DNA from: Zygnema cylindricum
Lineage: Eukaryota; Streptophyta; Zygnematophyceae; Zygnematales; Zygnemataceae
DNA: 64,000 nucleotides
Reading direction: 5' to 3'
Assembly (NCBI GenBank): GCA_037447655.1
Contig: JBBHKE010002900.1
Coordinates: 186,001 to 250,000 of the forward strand
Every line of letters starts with the position of its first letter. Within the stretch, counting starts at the first letter, position 1. The position numbers and the translations under genes are program-made. The notes beneath the pieces are model-generated. The model was not told where the DNA came from and searched no databases. It worked only from the letters and a program-made list of their open reading frames with translations. Of the stretch, positions 1 through 11,608 are shown in pieces.

Positions 1-645
1 TCATCAAAAGTACTACAACAACTTAGGGTATGTGTCCATGTATTAAAGTACCGTGTTTTTTATTAGCACGAAGGAGAGTACTCCCTATTTTTTTCATTGC
101 CCATCACGCGCATGTACGTAAAAAAACTGCGGTTAATCAAATTTAACTCAAAAAAAGTTTACATCAACATTGGTACTGTTTAACCAGCGTTAATTATTCT
201 AATGTCGAATATTTATAGATAGTGTAATGTAAAAATGTGTCAGTCCATACTAAAACTGCTCATTATTTCGTACATACGTACAAAATAAGTGTCAGAGAAT
301 GGCGTTGAAAGAGAAAATTGAGTGCGTCGCACGGAAAAGCGTACTCAGATTTGATTCCAAGTCAAAAAGACGAGAGAAAATCGCGAGAACGTGCTCTCAC
401 ATATTCAGGCGTCGAATATGTGAACACAGACTTTCGCGGCTACCCTAAAAGCATGGGAAACTATATCGATTTCTTAACTCTAACAGCGATTCACGGTGTA
501 CTTTTAACCTTTTTTTTAGAAATTCCGTACATTATAGCCGTACAGTTAACCCGTACACGAAAAGTATACGAAATTTACGAAAAGTTCAAAAAACCCTAAA
601 TATAATGCATAATCGTAAAAAATTCAGAATTTTAACGAATGAAAC
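1..645. repeat. direct repeat unit A, copy 1 (truncated by window start)
   Basis: This stretch is repeated with moderate divergence at 1072-1712, an offset of about 1,071 bp. Both copies share the start TCATCAAAAGTACTA, the block GGAGAGTACTCCCTATTTTT and the end AATGCATAATCGTAAAAAA. Copy 1 has a 93-codon open frame at 318-599 that is broken in copy 2, so I do not call it a gene. The block GCGATTCACGGTGTA at 487-501 is the inverted form of the terminal motif of the TACACCGTGAATCG MITE family found elsewhere in the window. Identity of the element is unknown. Confidence 0.7.
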
Positions 646-1071
646 CTCTATGCTAAATAGTATAATGAAAAAAAATAGAATCATTTACTCTATTTAAGGT
701 GATAGAGTCGAAATTTAGGACGACCAAGTCAGCGTTATTTACTCTAATTATGATTCGTGGTGTAGTCGTTTATGTTATAATTTTACTGATGGGCTGTGTC
801 TCGTACACGCCAAATATAACTTTGAGGCTCGGGGCACTGTTTTAACCATTCAGTGGCTTTTAATAATCACCACAAATCGAGAGATACGTCGGAGGTAAAA
901 AGCAGACATGAGAGTTGGCGAAAGGCTTCCAAGCATATAGGTTTCATTTGTAGTATGCGCAAGGTAAAAAACTTTGAAAAATAATGCATATGCGCATTAT
1001 TCAAAATTTCATATTTTTTAAAATGCGTTGACCAACTTTGACTTAATTATAAAATAAAAATACGAAAAATT

Positions 1072-1712
1072 TCATCAAAAGTACTAATACAACTTAGGGT
1101 ATGTGCCCATATATTTAGGTACCGGGTTTTTTATTTGAACAAAGGAGAGTACTCCCTATTTTTTTCATTGCCCATCACGCGCATGTACGTAAAAAAATTG
1201 GAGTTAATCAAATTTAACTAAAAAAAAAGTTTACATCAACATTGGTACAGTTTAACTAGCGTTAATTATTATAATTTCGAATATTTAAAGATAGTGTAAT
1301 TAAAAAATGTGCAATTCTGTACTAAAACTGCTCATTATTTCGTATAGGAGTACAAAATAAGTGTTAGAGAATGGTGTCGAAAGGGAAAATTGAGTGCGTC
1401 GCACAGAAAAGCGTACTCAGATTTGATTGCAAGTCATAAAAGACAAGAAAAAATTGCGAGAACGTGTTATCACATATCCAAGCGTCGAATATGTGAACAC
1501 ACACTTTTGCTACCCTAAAAAAATGGGAAATTGTATCAATTTCTTCTCTAACAGCGATTCACGGTGTAATTTCAACCTTTTTTCATAAATTCCGTACATA
1601 ATATCCGTACACTCCATTCGTACACGAAAAGTATACGAAATTTTCAAAATGTAAAAAAAAACCCTAAAAAATAATGCATAATCGTAAAAAAATCAAAATT
1701 TTAACAAATGAA
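1072..1712. repeat. direct repeat unit A, copy 2
   Basis: Second copy of the unit at 1-645, with scattered substitutions and small indels. The spacer 646-1071 is AT-rich with no recognisable gene. It contains a near-palindrome, AATAATGCATATGCGCATTATT-like, around 980-1001. The repeat again carries the GCGATTCACGGTGTA terminal motif, at about 1552-1566. Confidence 0.7.
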
Positions 1713-1719
1713 CCACTGT

Positions 1720-1976
1720 GCTTCCAAGTGGGCGGACCTTGGGTGACGTGGTCCTTACTAATCCGACTAGGGACCCACATTTCTTATGGCGCGGCAATGC
1801 ATACGGGCGTGGCGGCTTGGGACGCAGCGGCTTCTAAGGAAAGGGATTACGCTCACCGAGACCCGGCGAACCAGTTTGTCTCATTTGCAGCAGAGCTTTT
1901 TGGTTCTTTGGACAAGTCTTTTGATGATTTTATTCGCAACAATACTAAGAGAGCTTTTAAATCCAGGGACTTTTAA
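1720..1976 (+). repeat. arm of an old inverted repeat of unknown element B
   Basis: Read on the plus strand, this segment resembles the reverse complement of about 2420-2690. Shared blocks include CATACGGGCGTGGCGGCTTG against CATACGGGCATTGCGGCTCG, and CTCACCGAGACCCGGCGA against GTCACCGAGACCCAACTG. The likeness continues into a TTTGGAC...TTTGATGATTTTATT block. Conceptual translations also align (IRAWRLGTQ against IRALRLGMQ), so both arms probably derive from one coding element. The product family is not recognised. The GC-richer tail 1977-2172 stays open in one frame with no family I know. Confidence 0.55.
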
Positions 1977-2419
1977 ATCCACGGGTCCAGGGAGTCCTCC
2001 CCCTAGCCTTCTCGTTACTTTTTACCGTCATCGTGTATCAGTTGCCCTTCAACGAGCGCAAGTTGCGGCCCTTCTCCGTCGAAACACGGTGGCGGATGAT
2101 AGGCGGGGCCTCCCCGATCTTCCTCCACGAGATCCAGTCCACATCCACGATCTTCGAGGGTGTGGAATTTAGTTTGTTAGGGTTGTGGGGCATCATATAG
2201 AGTGGGTTTTTATTTTTTGTCTAGTCATCTTTGGTTTTTTGTTTAGTCTTGCTAGTTAGCCTAATTGCTTTTGTTTTCATCATTTGTTTTTTTTGTTTTG
2301 TTTAAGTAACTGTTGGCTCTTGTAGTCTTTAAAAGTTATATTTCCTTTTTTTTACCCTCTTTGAACTTTGATGGTTTTTCCATCGCACTTTCTATAATGA
2401 AGTTTTTTTTTTCCAAGTC

Positions 2420-2690
2420 CCCTAACTTCAAACGACTGCTCAGCGCAATCACAAATGAAGTTATCAAACGACGAGTCCAACCTCACAACTATCTCCACAA
2501 CAAACGAAACAAAGTTGCCAGTTGGGTCTCGGTGACTGTAATCACGTTCTTAAGAGGCTGTTGCATCCCGAGCCGCAATGCCCGTATGTAATGGCGCACG
2601 CGTGGAAACATGGGATCGCGTTAGGTTTGGTGACATCCCAAAATTGGAGTTGCAACGAGCTAAGCCCCAACACGTGGTCCCACAAGAGCG
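2420..2690 (-). repeat. inverted partner arm of element B
   Basis: Reverse-complement homologue of 1720-1976. It overlaps the start of the 615-bp direct repeat at 2516. The intervening 1977-2415 is T-rich with no gene seen. Confidence 0.5.
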
Positions 2691-3130
2691 AAGTCGAGCC
2701 CGCGCGTCAACCGTAGGCTACGCCTCAAGAAGGTTCTTGATACCGACGGGGAATACCTTATCAATGATATGTTGTTCCACCCGGGAATGACTGCTAGTGA
2801 TGAGGGAACAGAATGGAGGAACGATATTTTGGGCCTCAACTAGTAGAAGCAGACGAGCAAAAAACGGGGATTGTTGAAAAGATAACGACCTTTCGTCGGC
2901 GGTAGAGATCGCACAGACCAAGATAAGATAATCGTTCACCACAAACCTCAAACTAATGATAAATGCCACCATAGCCAATTATCCTAGAAAGCGGCCGACG
3001 TGATGGTGGTTGTAGGACGCCAACCAAGACCCACTAAAGATACCGGTATAACACTTTGTCCACGAGCGAGGAGCCCTTCCAAACGATCAAAGATTCCATG
3101 CCCGACAAGTTGATGCAAAATTGCAAAGAG
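2516..3130. repeat. 615-bp direct repeat, left copy
   Basis: Matches 5252-5866 at a constant offset of 2,736 bp. I saw no difference in the blocks compared, and the small open frames inside are the same in both copies. It starts TGCCAGTTGGGTCTCGG and ends TGCAAAATTGCAAAGAG. It directly abuts the LTR end of the truncated copia fragment, while the right copy abuts its truncated end, so the pair looks like a very long target-site duplication. A short in-frame stretch (about 2722-2830) reads like part of a degraded coding sequence. I cannot assign it. Confidence 0.85.
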
Positions 3131-3132
3131 TC

Positions 3133-4050
3133 TGCAATTATGTGGTCTTTATTGACCCAGAGAACGAGCACCCTTTGTAAAGCCTCTAGGATAATGTTTG
3201 CCCCTTCTATTTTCCCGCTGAATAAACGCCGCCCAGGAACACAAATATTTTTACCACTTTCACCCCTGTGAGGACAAGACTCCCCTGAGTCAAACGCAAA
3301 ATGAATCACTGAATTTGCTCCTCGAGCAGTAAGTTATGGCTGTTTAAAGATGACCTTTATAGTTACAAGCTCTCTTAGAGATAGGTACATAAATTTCACT
3401 AAGTCCTGGTCTGCCTACTTACGACTGCCTACTAGTAAACCCTAGTCCAATAGAAACACTATATAGTAAAAAAAGGTACACTAGGCGATGTACTTATTGT
3501 ACGACCATTGTACGACATGGCTTTCAAAGTGACGCCTGTCAAAACGGGAGCCATGGTTCCTCCTCCGATCTTCTCTGGTATCCAATAGTATAGTGCAACG
3601 TGGCGTTGCGTGATGCTATCCCCAAAGGCCGCCGGAAGTTTATTGCGGGTGGCGGCTGCAATTGTGACCATCCGATCATTTGTATTTATGCGGCTTCAAT
3701 TCGCTTCCATGCATGAATTGATTAATGCGTGTTTTCGTTAGTCTACTGTAAATTAGTCCTTTCAATTAATAGATGAATACGCGTAAAACGTCATGCGTAT
3801 ATCGTTTTCTTGGTGCCTTAATGGATAAGCCTTAGGTCAAAATAGTATTCTGTAGACCCTGGTTCACATCCGGCCTGGTTCACATCCGGCTAGAGGCTGT
3901 ATTCTGCTAGAAATAGTGAAATACCTTCTATTTCATTCTACCTCCTTCTAAATGACGCGACAGCCATTGCGTACCTTTGGTTCTCTCTTTCTCTCTCTTT
4001 ACATTCTAACTAAATTACAGAAGTGAACTATTAATTACCTCTTTTCAACA
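3133..4050 (-). repeat. copia LTR (3' LTR of the minus-strand fragment)
   Basis: About 918 bp. The reverse complement begins TGTTGAAAAGAGGTAATTAA and ends CATAATTGCA. It is homologous along its length to the LTRs at 6292-7194 and 11609-12450. It contains a tRNA-like segment (plus strand about 3812-3875) and a 16-bp tandem duplication of CTGGTTCACATCCGGC at 3859-3890. Confidence 0.85.
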
Positions 4051-4440
4051 CACCCCTTAATTCTTAGTCACTTCAATTTTTATCCACAATTTTCTTTGCA
4101 ATAAATCAACTTAGGGGAAGGTACTGGTTTTGTCATCATGTCTGCAATAGTTTTTTTATCAGTTTTATGAACCAGTTTAATGATTTTATTTTCATCCTTC
4201 TCTTTGACAAAGCTTAGTCTAATAGCCATATGCTTAGCTTTGAAACGATGTTTCGGATTAGCTGCAATAGAGATAACAGTTTGATTATCACAAAAAACAT
4301 TCTAAGTTCTTGTCTTCATGAACCCAAGTTCTTGAAGAAGACATTTCACCCACATTAATTCTTTGGTGGCAACACAGAAAGCCATGTATTCAGCCGTATT
4401 CAGCCTCCATAGTGGACTGAGCAACTACTTTCTGTTGCTT

Positions 4441-4646
4441 GCAACTCCAACAGCATGCACCAGATCGAATTTGCAACACATATCTAGTCGTACACCGCAT
4501 TAAAGGCACGTCTCCATAACTGGCATCACTCCAGGTTGTGACAAGCAACTCCAACAGCATGCACCAGATCGAATTTGCAACACATATCTAGTCGTACACC
4601 GCATTAAAGGCACGTCTCCATAACTGGCATCACTCCAGGTTGTGAT
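4441..4646. repeat. 103-bp tandem duplication inside copia RNase H
   Basis: GCAACTCCAACAGCATGCAC starts both units (4441 and 4544), and the units end at CCAGGTTGTGACAA or a near variant. It interrupts the RNase H reading frame of the minus-strand fragment. Confidence 0.9.
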
Positions 4647-5251
4647 GTCAGTGTGCTCCCCTCCCAAATGCAACCACAATTCCCTTGTCCCCACCAATAC
4701 CTAATCACGCTTTTGGCAGCCTCCTAGTCTCACTTTCTTGGTTCATTTAGACTCTTGTCGAGGACTCCTACGGCTGCAGCTATATCCGGCTGGGTACAAT
4801 TCATAAAATAAACTAAACTGCCTACAATCTGCCGATAAGGGATATTTTCTCTAAATCTTCTTTCTATCTTATCTATCTCATCATTAATGATTAATATTCC
4901 TCCCTCTTCACTCCCCTCACACACTTTCTTCAAATCCATGGGAGTAGTACATCCGTTTGCTTTCTCCATTTGAAATTTTTCTAGCATATTACCAATTGAT
5001 TCTTTTTGAGTGAGTCTTATAATCCTATTCCCTCTATCTCTCTCCATTTGAATTCTTAAAATTTACTTTGCTTCGCCGAGATCTTTCATGTCAAAGCGGC
5101 TTCTAAGATCCCGTTTTAGTTTGCTAATTTTATCTAATGACTTGCTTAAGACCAACAAATCATCCACATAAATAGCAATAAATATCACTCCATCCTCATC
5201 CTCAAATAAATATATGGAGTGATCTGAACTAATTCTGATATACCCCAAACC

Positions 5252-5866
5252 TGCCAGTTGGGTCTCGGTGACTGTAATCACGTTCTTAAGAGGCTGTTGC
5301 ATCCCGAGCCGCAATGCCCGTATGTAATGGCGCACGCGTGGAAACATGGGATCGCGTTAGGTTTGGTGACATCCCAAAATTGGAGTTGCAACGAGCTAAG
5401 CCCCAACACGTGGTCCCACAAGAGCGAAGTCGAGCCCGCGCGTCAACCGTAGGCTACGCCTCAAGAAGGTTCTTGATACCGACGGGGAATACCTTATCAA
5501 TGATATGTTGTTCCACCCGGGAATGACTGCTAGTGATGAGGGAACAGAATGGAGGAACGATATTTTGGGCCTCAACTAGTAGAAGCAGACGAGCAAAAAA
5601 CGGGGATTGTTGAAAAGATAACGACCTTTCGTCGGCGGTAGAGATCGCACAGACCAAGATAAGATAATCGTTCACCACAAACCTCAAACTAATGATAAAT
5701 GCCACCATAGCCAATTATCCTAGAAAGCGGCCGACGTGATGGTGGTTGTAGGACGCCAACCAAGACCCACTAAAGATACCGGTATAACACTTTGTCCACG
5801 AGCGAGGAGCCCTTCCAAACGATCAAAGATTCCATGCCCGACAAGTTGATGCAAAATTGCAAAGAG
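5252..5866. repeat. 615-bp direct repeat, right copy
   Basis: Same sequence as 2516-3130. At its left edge copia RT sequence (CCCCAAACC) gives way abruptly to TGCCAGTTGG. At its right edge host sequence continues into AAAAGTATCAAAATTTG. Confidence 0.85.
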
Positions 5867-6286
5867 AAAAGTATCAAAATTTGAAAGTGAAGAAAAGAAA
5901 GAAGATTGAAGAGGTAGAGTGCACGCCGATTACAAGGGTCGTTGTGTAAAATAACGAGTTAAAATAACGAACGTCACTTGGAATCTGACATTTTGGGAAG
6001 GTCCTCACAGTGGGAAAAGTCATCCAAAAGGGCATCTTTTATAAATTCGTGAACAAATAAAGAGCGCCAATTGGGAACCTAACACATTTAAACCCTCTTG
6101 AGGTGTACAAACACGAAAGCTAGAAAGGAGTGGGAAGTCCGGTAGCAAGCCATTAGGTGACCATGTGATACATTTACGAACTTTGATAGATAGAGCTATT
6201 TTGAAAAGGTGCTCAGAGAAATGGTGGAAGGCTAGAACAACTTGGTTTTGGCGAACCAATGATATATGTGTCATTCGCCACTGAAG
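5867..6286 (+). pseudogene. remnant of a host element, possibly plant-mobile-domain-like
   Basis: A broken coding-like stretch that continues from the 615-bp repeat and is interrupted at 6287-6291 by the intact copia element. One plus-strand frame (about 6180-6280) reads LKRCSEKWWKARTTWFWRT. This faintly recalls the WWxxTHTFW block of plant mobile domain (PMD/MAIN-like) proteins. Frameshifts and stops are present. The match is from memory and weak, and the piece could be part of another retroelement gag. Confidence 0.25.
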
Positions 6287-6291
6287 GGAAC

Positions 6292-7194
6292 TGTTGAAAA
6301 GAGGTAATTAATAGTTCACTTCTATATTTTAGGTACAATTTAAAGAGAGAGAAAGAGAGAACCAAAGGCACGCCATGGCTGCCGCGTCGTTTAGAAGGAG
6401 GCAGAATGAAATAGAAGGTATTTTAGTATTTGTAGCACAATACTGCCTTTGGCCAGATTTGAGCCGGGGTCTACAAACTTCTATCTAATCCTAAGCCTTA
6501 TCCATTAAGGCACTACCGAAACGATATACGTATTATGTTTTACGCATATTAATCTATTTATTAAACGGAATAATCTGCACCAAACTAACGAAAAAACGCA
6601 TTAATCAATTCATGCATGGAAGCAAATCGAAACCGCATAAATACAAATGATCGGACGACCACAATTGCAGCCGCCATCCGCAATAAACTTTTAGCGGCCT
6701 TTGGGGATAGCGTCACGCGACGCCACGTGGCACCATACTATTCGATACCGGAGAAGATGGGAAGAGGAACCATGGCTCCCGTTTTGACAAGCGTCACTTT
6801 GAAAGCCATGTCGTACAATGGTCGTACAATAAGTACATCGCCTAGTGTACCTTCTTGTACTATATAGTGTTTCTATTGGACTAGGGTTTAGTAGTAGGCA
6901 ATCGTAAGTAGGCAGACCAGGACTTAGTGAAATTTAGGTACCTCTCTCTAAGAGAGCTTGTAACTATAAAGGTCATCTTTGACCAGCGATAACTTACTGC
7001 TCAAGGGAGCAATTTCAGTGATTTTTTTTGCGATTGACTCAGGGGAGTCTTGTCCTCACAAGGGTGAGAGTGGTCAGAATATTTGTGTGCCTAGGCGGCG
7101 CTTATTCAGCGGGAAAGTAGAAGGGGAAAATATTATCCTAGAGGCTTTACATAGGCTGCTCATTCTCTGGGTCAATGGAGACCACAGAATTGCA
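6292..7194 (+). repeat. 5' LTR of copia element
   Basis: 903 bp, TGTTGAAAAG...CAGAATTGCA, aligned to the 3' LTR along its length except for a ~60-bp stretch (about 7113-7172) missing from the 3' LTR. It includes an 83-codon open frame at 6616-6867 that is recognisable in all three family LTRs in the window, and an antisense tRNA-like segment at about 6448-6520. Confidence 0.93.
6448..6520 (-). other. tRNA-like segment inside LTR (antisense to element)
   Basis: The reverse complement carries CCTTAATGGATAAGGC, like the D-arm/A-box region of plant tRNA-Arg. About 50 nt further on it has CCCGGCTCAAATCTGGCC, a degraded GGTTCAAATCC B-box/T-arm. The equivalents at 3812-3875 (GGTTCACATCC) and 11765-11830 (ATTCAAATCCGG) supply the consensus bases, suggesting a tRNA-derived insertion in the ancestral LTR. 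No intact cloverleaf was verified, and I do not call it a functional tRNA gene. Confidence 0.45.
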
Positions 7195-7198
7195 GGTT

Positions 7199-8270
7199 AT
7201 GGGCCCACCCTCTAGGGCGCCCATATTTGATGGATCAGACTTTCTTTATTGGGAAATGATGATGGAGGGATAACTATTTTAGAAACACCTATGGGGCATA
7301 GTGTCCGGACAAGTTCGATGCCCACCTCCACCAAGATTTGGTGGAACGCGTTTTTTTGGCACCTCCGCCTCTACAGTAGGTAGAACAGCTGCCACCATCA
7401 TTGAGGATGAAGAGGAGGAAGGAGAGGAGATTGTCATGGAAGGAGAAATGGGAGGAGTTGCAACTCAAGCGACACCATTACCGAAGGCGATACCGGTTGC
7501 AGCACCACCAGCAACGGCGACAAGGGTTTAGATCGAAAGATCAGAGTATGAAAGGTGGAACTACAAAGACAAGGTTGCTAAGCACTTAATTTTTAAAAGT
7601 GTAGCAAAGGGCATTGCCATTTCCCTTATGCATGTGTAATCTTCATCTTAGATTTGGATATCACTAGTTAACAAATATAAGAGTGGATCCTTGCGGCAGC
7701 AACAGTTGGCAAAAAACAAGATTGCAGCTTATACTTATAAAGGAGGATGCACGAATAATTATTGCAATGATTTAGGAGCATTATTTGGAGAGCTAGAGAG
7801 TGCAGGTAACTCATGGTCTGAGAGACAAAGAGTGAACACATTAATGATGAAACTACCTGAAGAGTATGAGAATATCATTAATCGATTACAGGACATAAGA
7901 GATAGCAATTGGAATTGGGATGACACAATGGGAATGATTTTAGTGAAAGAAAGCACCATAGAGCTTAGGAGAGGGAGTCCAAGTGTTCAAGCATTGTCTG
8001 CAGGAGCTGATTGGCGGAAGCGTGGTGAGAAGAGAGAGAAAGATCCCTATCGAAACTTTGGAGGAAGAGGACAAGGAGGTGGCAGATTTGATAGACAAGG
8101 GAGAGGAACTTCCGAGGAGGATTATGTCACTTCTGCAAGAAACCGACACACTATATGGCAGATTGTGGCAAACTTGCAGATCTTCGACTAAAAGATGGGC
8201 AAGGGACCTCAACAAATGGAGGAAAGATAAAGGCTTCCTAACTCAAGTTCATGATGAGCAAGAGAACGAA
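7199..8270 (+). pseudogene. copia gag (frameshifted)
   Basis: A start at 7199, just inside the LTR, reads MGPPSRAPIFDGSDFLYWEM, the typical N-terminus of copia gag. It soon meets stops. The capsid-like UBN2 part reappears at 7691-7960 (LGALFGELESAGNSW, VNTLMMKLPEEYENI). A CCHC zinc knuckle, CHFCKKPTHYMADC, is encoded at about 8125-8166 in a different frame. At least two frameshifts and several stops disable it. Gag would package the element RNA into cytoplasmic virus-like particles. Confidence 0.85.
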
Positions 8271-8398
8271 GAAACCGGATAGGAAGAGGAGCTTGAGGAG
8301 CTTGAGGAGTTTTTTTTTAATCCGAAAAACATTGAAAAACATGTTGACATCCACGGAGACAAAAGTGTGCTTACGGAGGTAAGAGGGATCCACCTGAA

Positions 8399-11300
8399 GA
8401 TGGGTGGATCATAGACTCAGGGGCCTCAATGCATATGTGCAAAGATAAAAGGTGGTTCACTAAACTGAGAAAGATCATAATAGTTGAGATGGAGTACGGA
8501 GATGGTAGAGTATAAACCACAAGTCTTGTTGGAACTGTTGACTTGAAGGTTCCAGTTGATGGAAAGACCTCAATTGTAACACTCTCAGACGTTCTTTACA
8601 TTTCACAGCTTAGTAAGAACTTGGTCTCAACAGCTGTCCTAGATGAAAAGGAGTTTGAAACAGGAACTAGGAAAGGAATCTTCACAGCAAGCTCTGATAG
8701 TGAGGTTTATTTCATAGCTGAGAAGGGCAGTCAGAGAATGTTCAGAATTGTTTTTTGCAATCAAAAGAGTGTTCTCTACTCGTGTGCAAGTGAGATGATG
8801 CTTTGGCACAAAAGGTTGGGGCATGTGCATTTAGATGGATTAAAGAAAATGAAAAAAAAATGAATAGCAGAGGGTATTATTTTTGAGGATGATGAGACCT
8901 TTGATGATTGCAGTGGATGTGCCCAAGGGAAGATTCATATACTTCCATTTCCTTAGGAAACCACATTTAGGAGAGAGAAAGTATTGGATCTAATTCACAG
9001 CGATGTTTGGGGACCTGCTAGATATGCTTCACATGGGGGGAAGAGGTGGATGTTAACTATCACAGATGATTGGTCTAAATACACGAAGGTATACTTTCTC
9101 AGACATAAGTCAGAGGTATTTAGATGTTTCAAAGAGTTTAAAGTATGGAGTGAAAAACTACACGAAACCTCAATAAAAGAGATAAAAAGTGATAATGGGA
9201 CAGAATACACCTCAAGGGAATTTGAACAATATCTTAAAGACGAAGGAATTCATCATGAGAAAACGGTTCCCTATAATCCAGAACAAAATGGAGTAGTAGA
9301 AAGAGTGAATAGAACTTTAGGAGATATATCTAGAAGTATGTTAACTGAGAAGAGGATAGGGTTGCAGTTTTGGGCGGAGTCTATGAACTATGCTAATTTA
9401 ATCAAAAATAGAGTCATAACTTCAGCAAATAAGGAGGAAACTCCGTATGAGAGGTGGACAGGAAGAAAGCCTGATTTGTCTAGTTTGAGAGTGTTCGTAA
9501 GTCAAGTCCACAATTTGGATTCCGATAAGACTAAATGGAAGTTAGAGGGGAAAGGGAAGCCAGGATATCTTGTCGGATATGAGGAGAGCACAAAAGGATA
9601 CCGAGTGTATGACTTGAAAAAAAGAGATATAATTTTGGTAAAACACATAGTGGTGATGAATGAAGAGAAGTCCGTTGATCCATTCAAATATAATAAAGAA
9701 GTCAAAATCAGATTTGAAACGGATCAGTTTTATGACTTTGACTTTGAAAATGAAGAGAAGGAAGAGGGAGAAAAAGAAAAATCTGCAGATCTACCAAAGG
9801 AGAAAGAGGAAAGGACAACACCCGAGGCAACGCCACAATACGAAGTGGAAACCGATGAGGAACTTGATGAGACACCGGAATTGGAAGATAGGGGAGCTGA
9901 AAATCTCCCTAAACGAAACCCAACGATGCCTTCCATACCGGCGTTCGATTTTGAAGGGGGAAGAAGAAGTAGTAAAAGACTTCAAGAAAGACAAGTAAAT
10001 AACCAACTCACAAAGATGTCTCAACCATATGAACCTCAGACATAATTAGAGGCCATAAACACTCCAGAAAGTAGCCGGTGGATCATTGCTATAAATAAAA
10101 AAATGGCCTCTATCATGGAAGCCAATACATGGGAGTTGGTAGATTGTCCACCGGACCGAAAACCGATCGGATGTAAGTGGGTTTTTAAACTTAAATTAAA
10201 CCCGGATAATACCATTGAGAGGTACAAAGCTAGGTTAGTTGCAAAAGGATATACTCAGAAAGAGGGGATAGACTACGAAGAAACCTTTGCACCTGTAGTC
10301 AAATTTCCTTCTGTTAGAATCCTTTTAAGTATAGCCGCAGCGGAGGATATGGAAATCCACCAGATGGATATTAAAACTGCCTTTTTGCACGGAGAGTTGG
10401 AAGAAGAAATTTACATGAGGCAACCGGAAGGATTCGTGGAAAGTGGGGAAGAAAACAAAGTTTGCAAACTGATAAAATCACTCTATGGGCTTAAGCAAGC
10501 CCCGCGACAGTGGAATATAAAGCTCAACGAATTTCTGACCGGTTTGGGGTATATCAAAATTAGTTCTATTTGAGGATGAGGATGGAGTGATATTTATTGC
10601 TATTTATGTGGATGATTTGTTTGTCTTAAGCAAGTCCTTAAATAAAATTAACAAACTAAAACGGGATCTTAGAAGCTGCTTTGACATGAAAGATCTTGGC
10701 GAAGCAAAGTACATTTTGGGAATTCAAATGGAGAGAGATAGAGGGAATACGATTATAAGACTCACTCACAAAGAAGCAATAGGTAATATGCTAGAAAAAT
10801 TTCAAATGGAGAAAGCAAACGGATGTACTACTGGATTTGAAGAAAGTGTGTGAGGGGAGTGAAGAGGGAGGAATATTGATCATTAATGATGAGATAGATG
10901 AGATAGAAAGAAGATTTATGGAAAATATCCCTTATCGGCAGATCGTAGGCAGTTTAATATATTTTATGAATTGTACTCGACCGAATATAGCTGCAGCCGT
11001 AGGAGTCTTCAGCAAGAGTCTAAATAAACCAAGAAAGAAAGACTCGGAGGCTGCCAAAAGGGTGATGAGGTATGTGGTGGGGACAAGGGAATTGTGGTTG
11101 CATTTGGGAGGGGAGCACACTAACATCACAACCAAGAGTGATGCCAGTTATGGAGATGTGCCTTTAAGGCGGTGTACAACTGGATATGTGTTGCAAATTA
11201 GATCTGGTGCATGTTGTTGGAGTAGCAAGCAACAGAAAGTAGTTGCTCAGTCCACTATAGAGGCTGAATACATGACTTCGTGTGCTGCAACCAAAGAATT

Positions 11301-11595
11301 AATGTGGGTGAAATCTCTTCTTGAAAAACTTGGGTACATGAAGACAAGAACTCATAATGTTTTTTGTGATTATCAAGCTGCTATCTCTATTGCAGCTAAT
11401 CCGAAACATCACTTCAAAGCTAAGTATATGGATATTAGACTAAGCATTGTCAGAGAGAAGGTTGACAATAAAATCATTAAAGTGGTTCATAAAACTGATA
11501 AAAAAATGATTGCAGACATGATGACAAAACCAGTACCTTCCCCTAAGTTGATTTATTACGGAGAAAACTGTGGATTAAAATTGAAAAGTGACTAA
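8399..11595 (+). pseudogene. copia pol: protease, integrase, RT, RNase H (degraded)
   Basis: The protease active site IIDSGASMHM is at about 8408-8437. The pre-integrase zinc region is at about 8800-8935 (WHKRLGH, then CSGC). The integrase catalytic acidic residues lie in TITDDWSK, IKSDNGTEY and NGVVERVNR (about 9055-9310). The RT N-terminal part is at 10103-10573 (YKARLVAKGYTQ, HQMDIKTAFLHG), and YVDD is at about 10602. RNase H at 10837-11595 carries SDASYGD, STIEAEYM and MTKP. In-frame stops occur near 8861, 8956 and 10043. Frame changes near 10570 and 10845 split RT from RNase H. Protease to RT otherwise stays in one frame. Confidence 0.92.
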
Positions 11596-11608
11596 GAATT
11601 AAGGGAAG

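Larger units (their letters stand above)
3133..5251 (-). mobile_element. 5'-truncated Ty1/copia fragment with one LTR
   Basis: On the minus strand this is the 3' part of the same copia family as 6292-12450. It runs from the reverse transcriptase region at 5251 (YVDDLLVLSK motif near 5160), through RNase H, to a complete 3' LTR at 3133-4050. Coding is broken by frameshifts and stops. RNase H fragments are visible at 4730-5047 and 4500-4697. A 103-bp tandem duplication (4441-4543 and 4544-4646) lies inside RNase H. The element lacks its 5' LTR, gag, protease, integrase and most of the RT. Confidence 0.85.

Noticed and set aside
318-599. 93-codon frame in repeat unit A
   Set aside because: The duplicated unit at 1072-1712 has this frame broken, and no motif or codon signature is seen.
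3812-3875. A functional tRNA-Arg gene
   Set aside because: Only A- and B-box-like blocks are recognisable. The segment is embedded in an LTR and no complete cloverleaf could be drawn.
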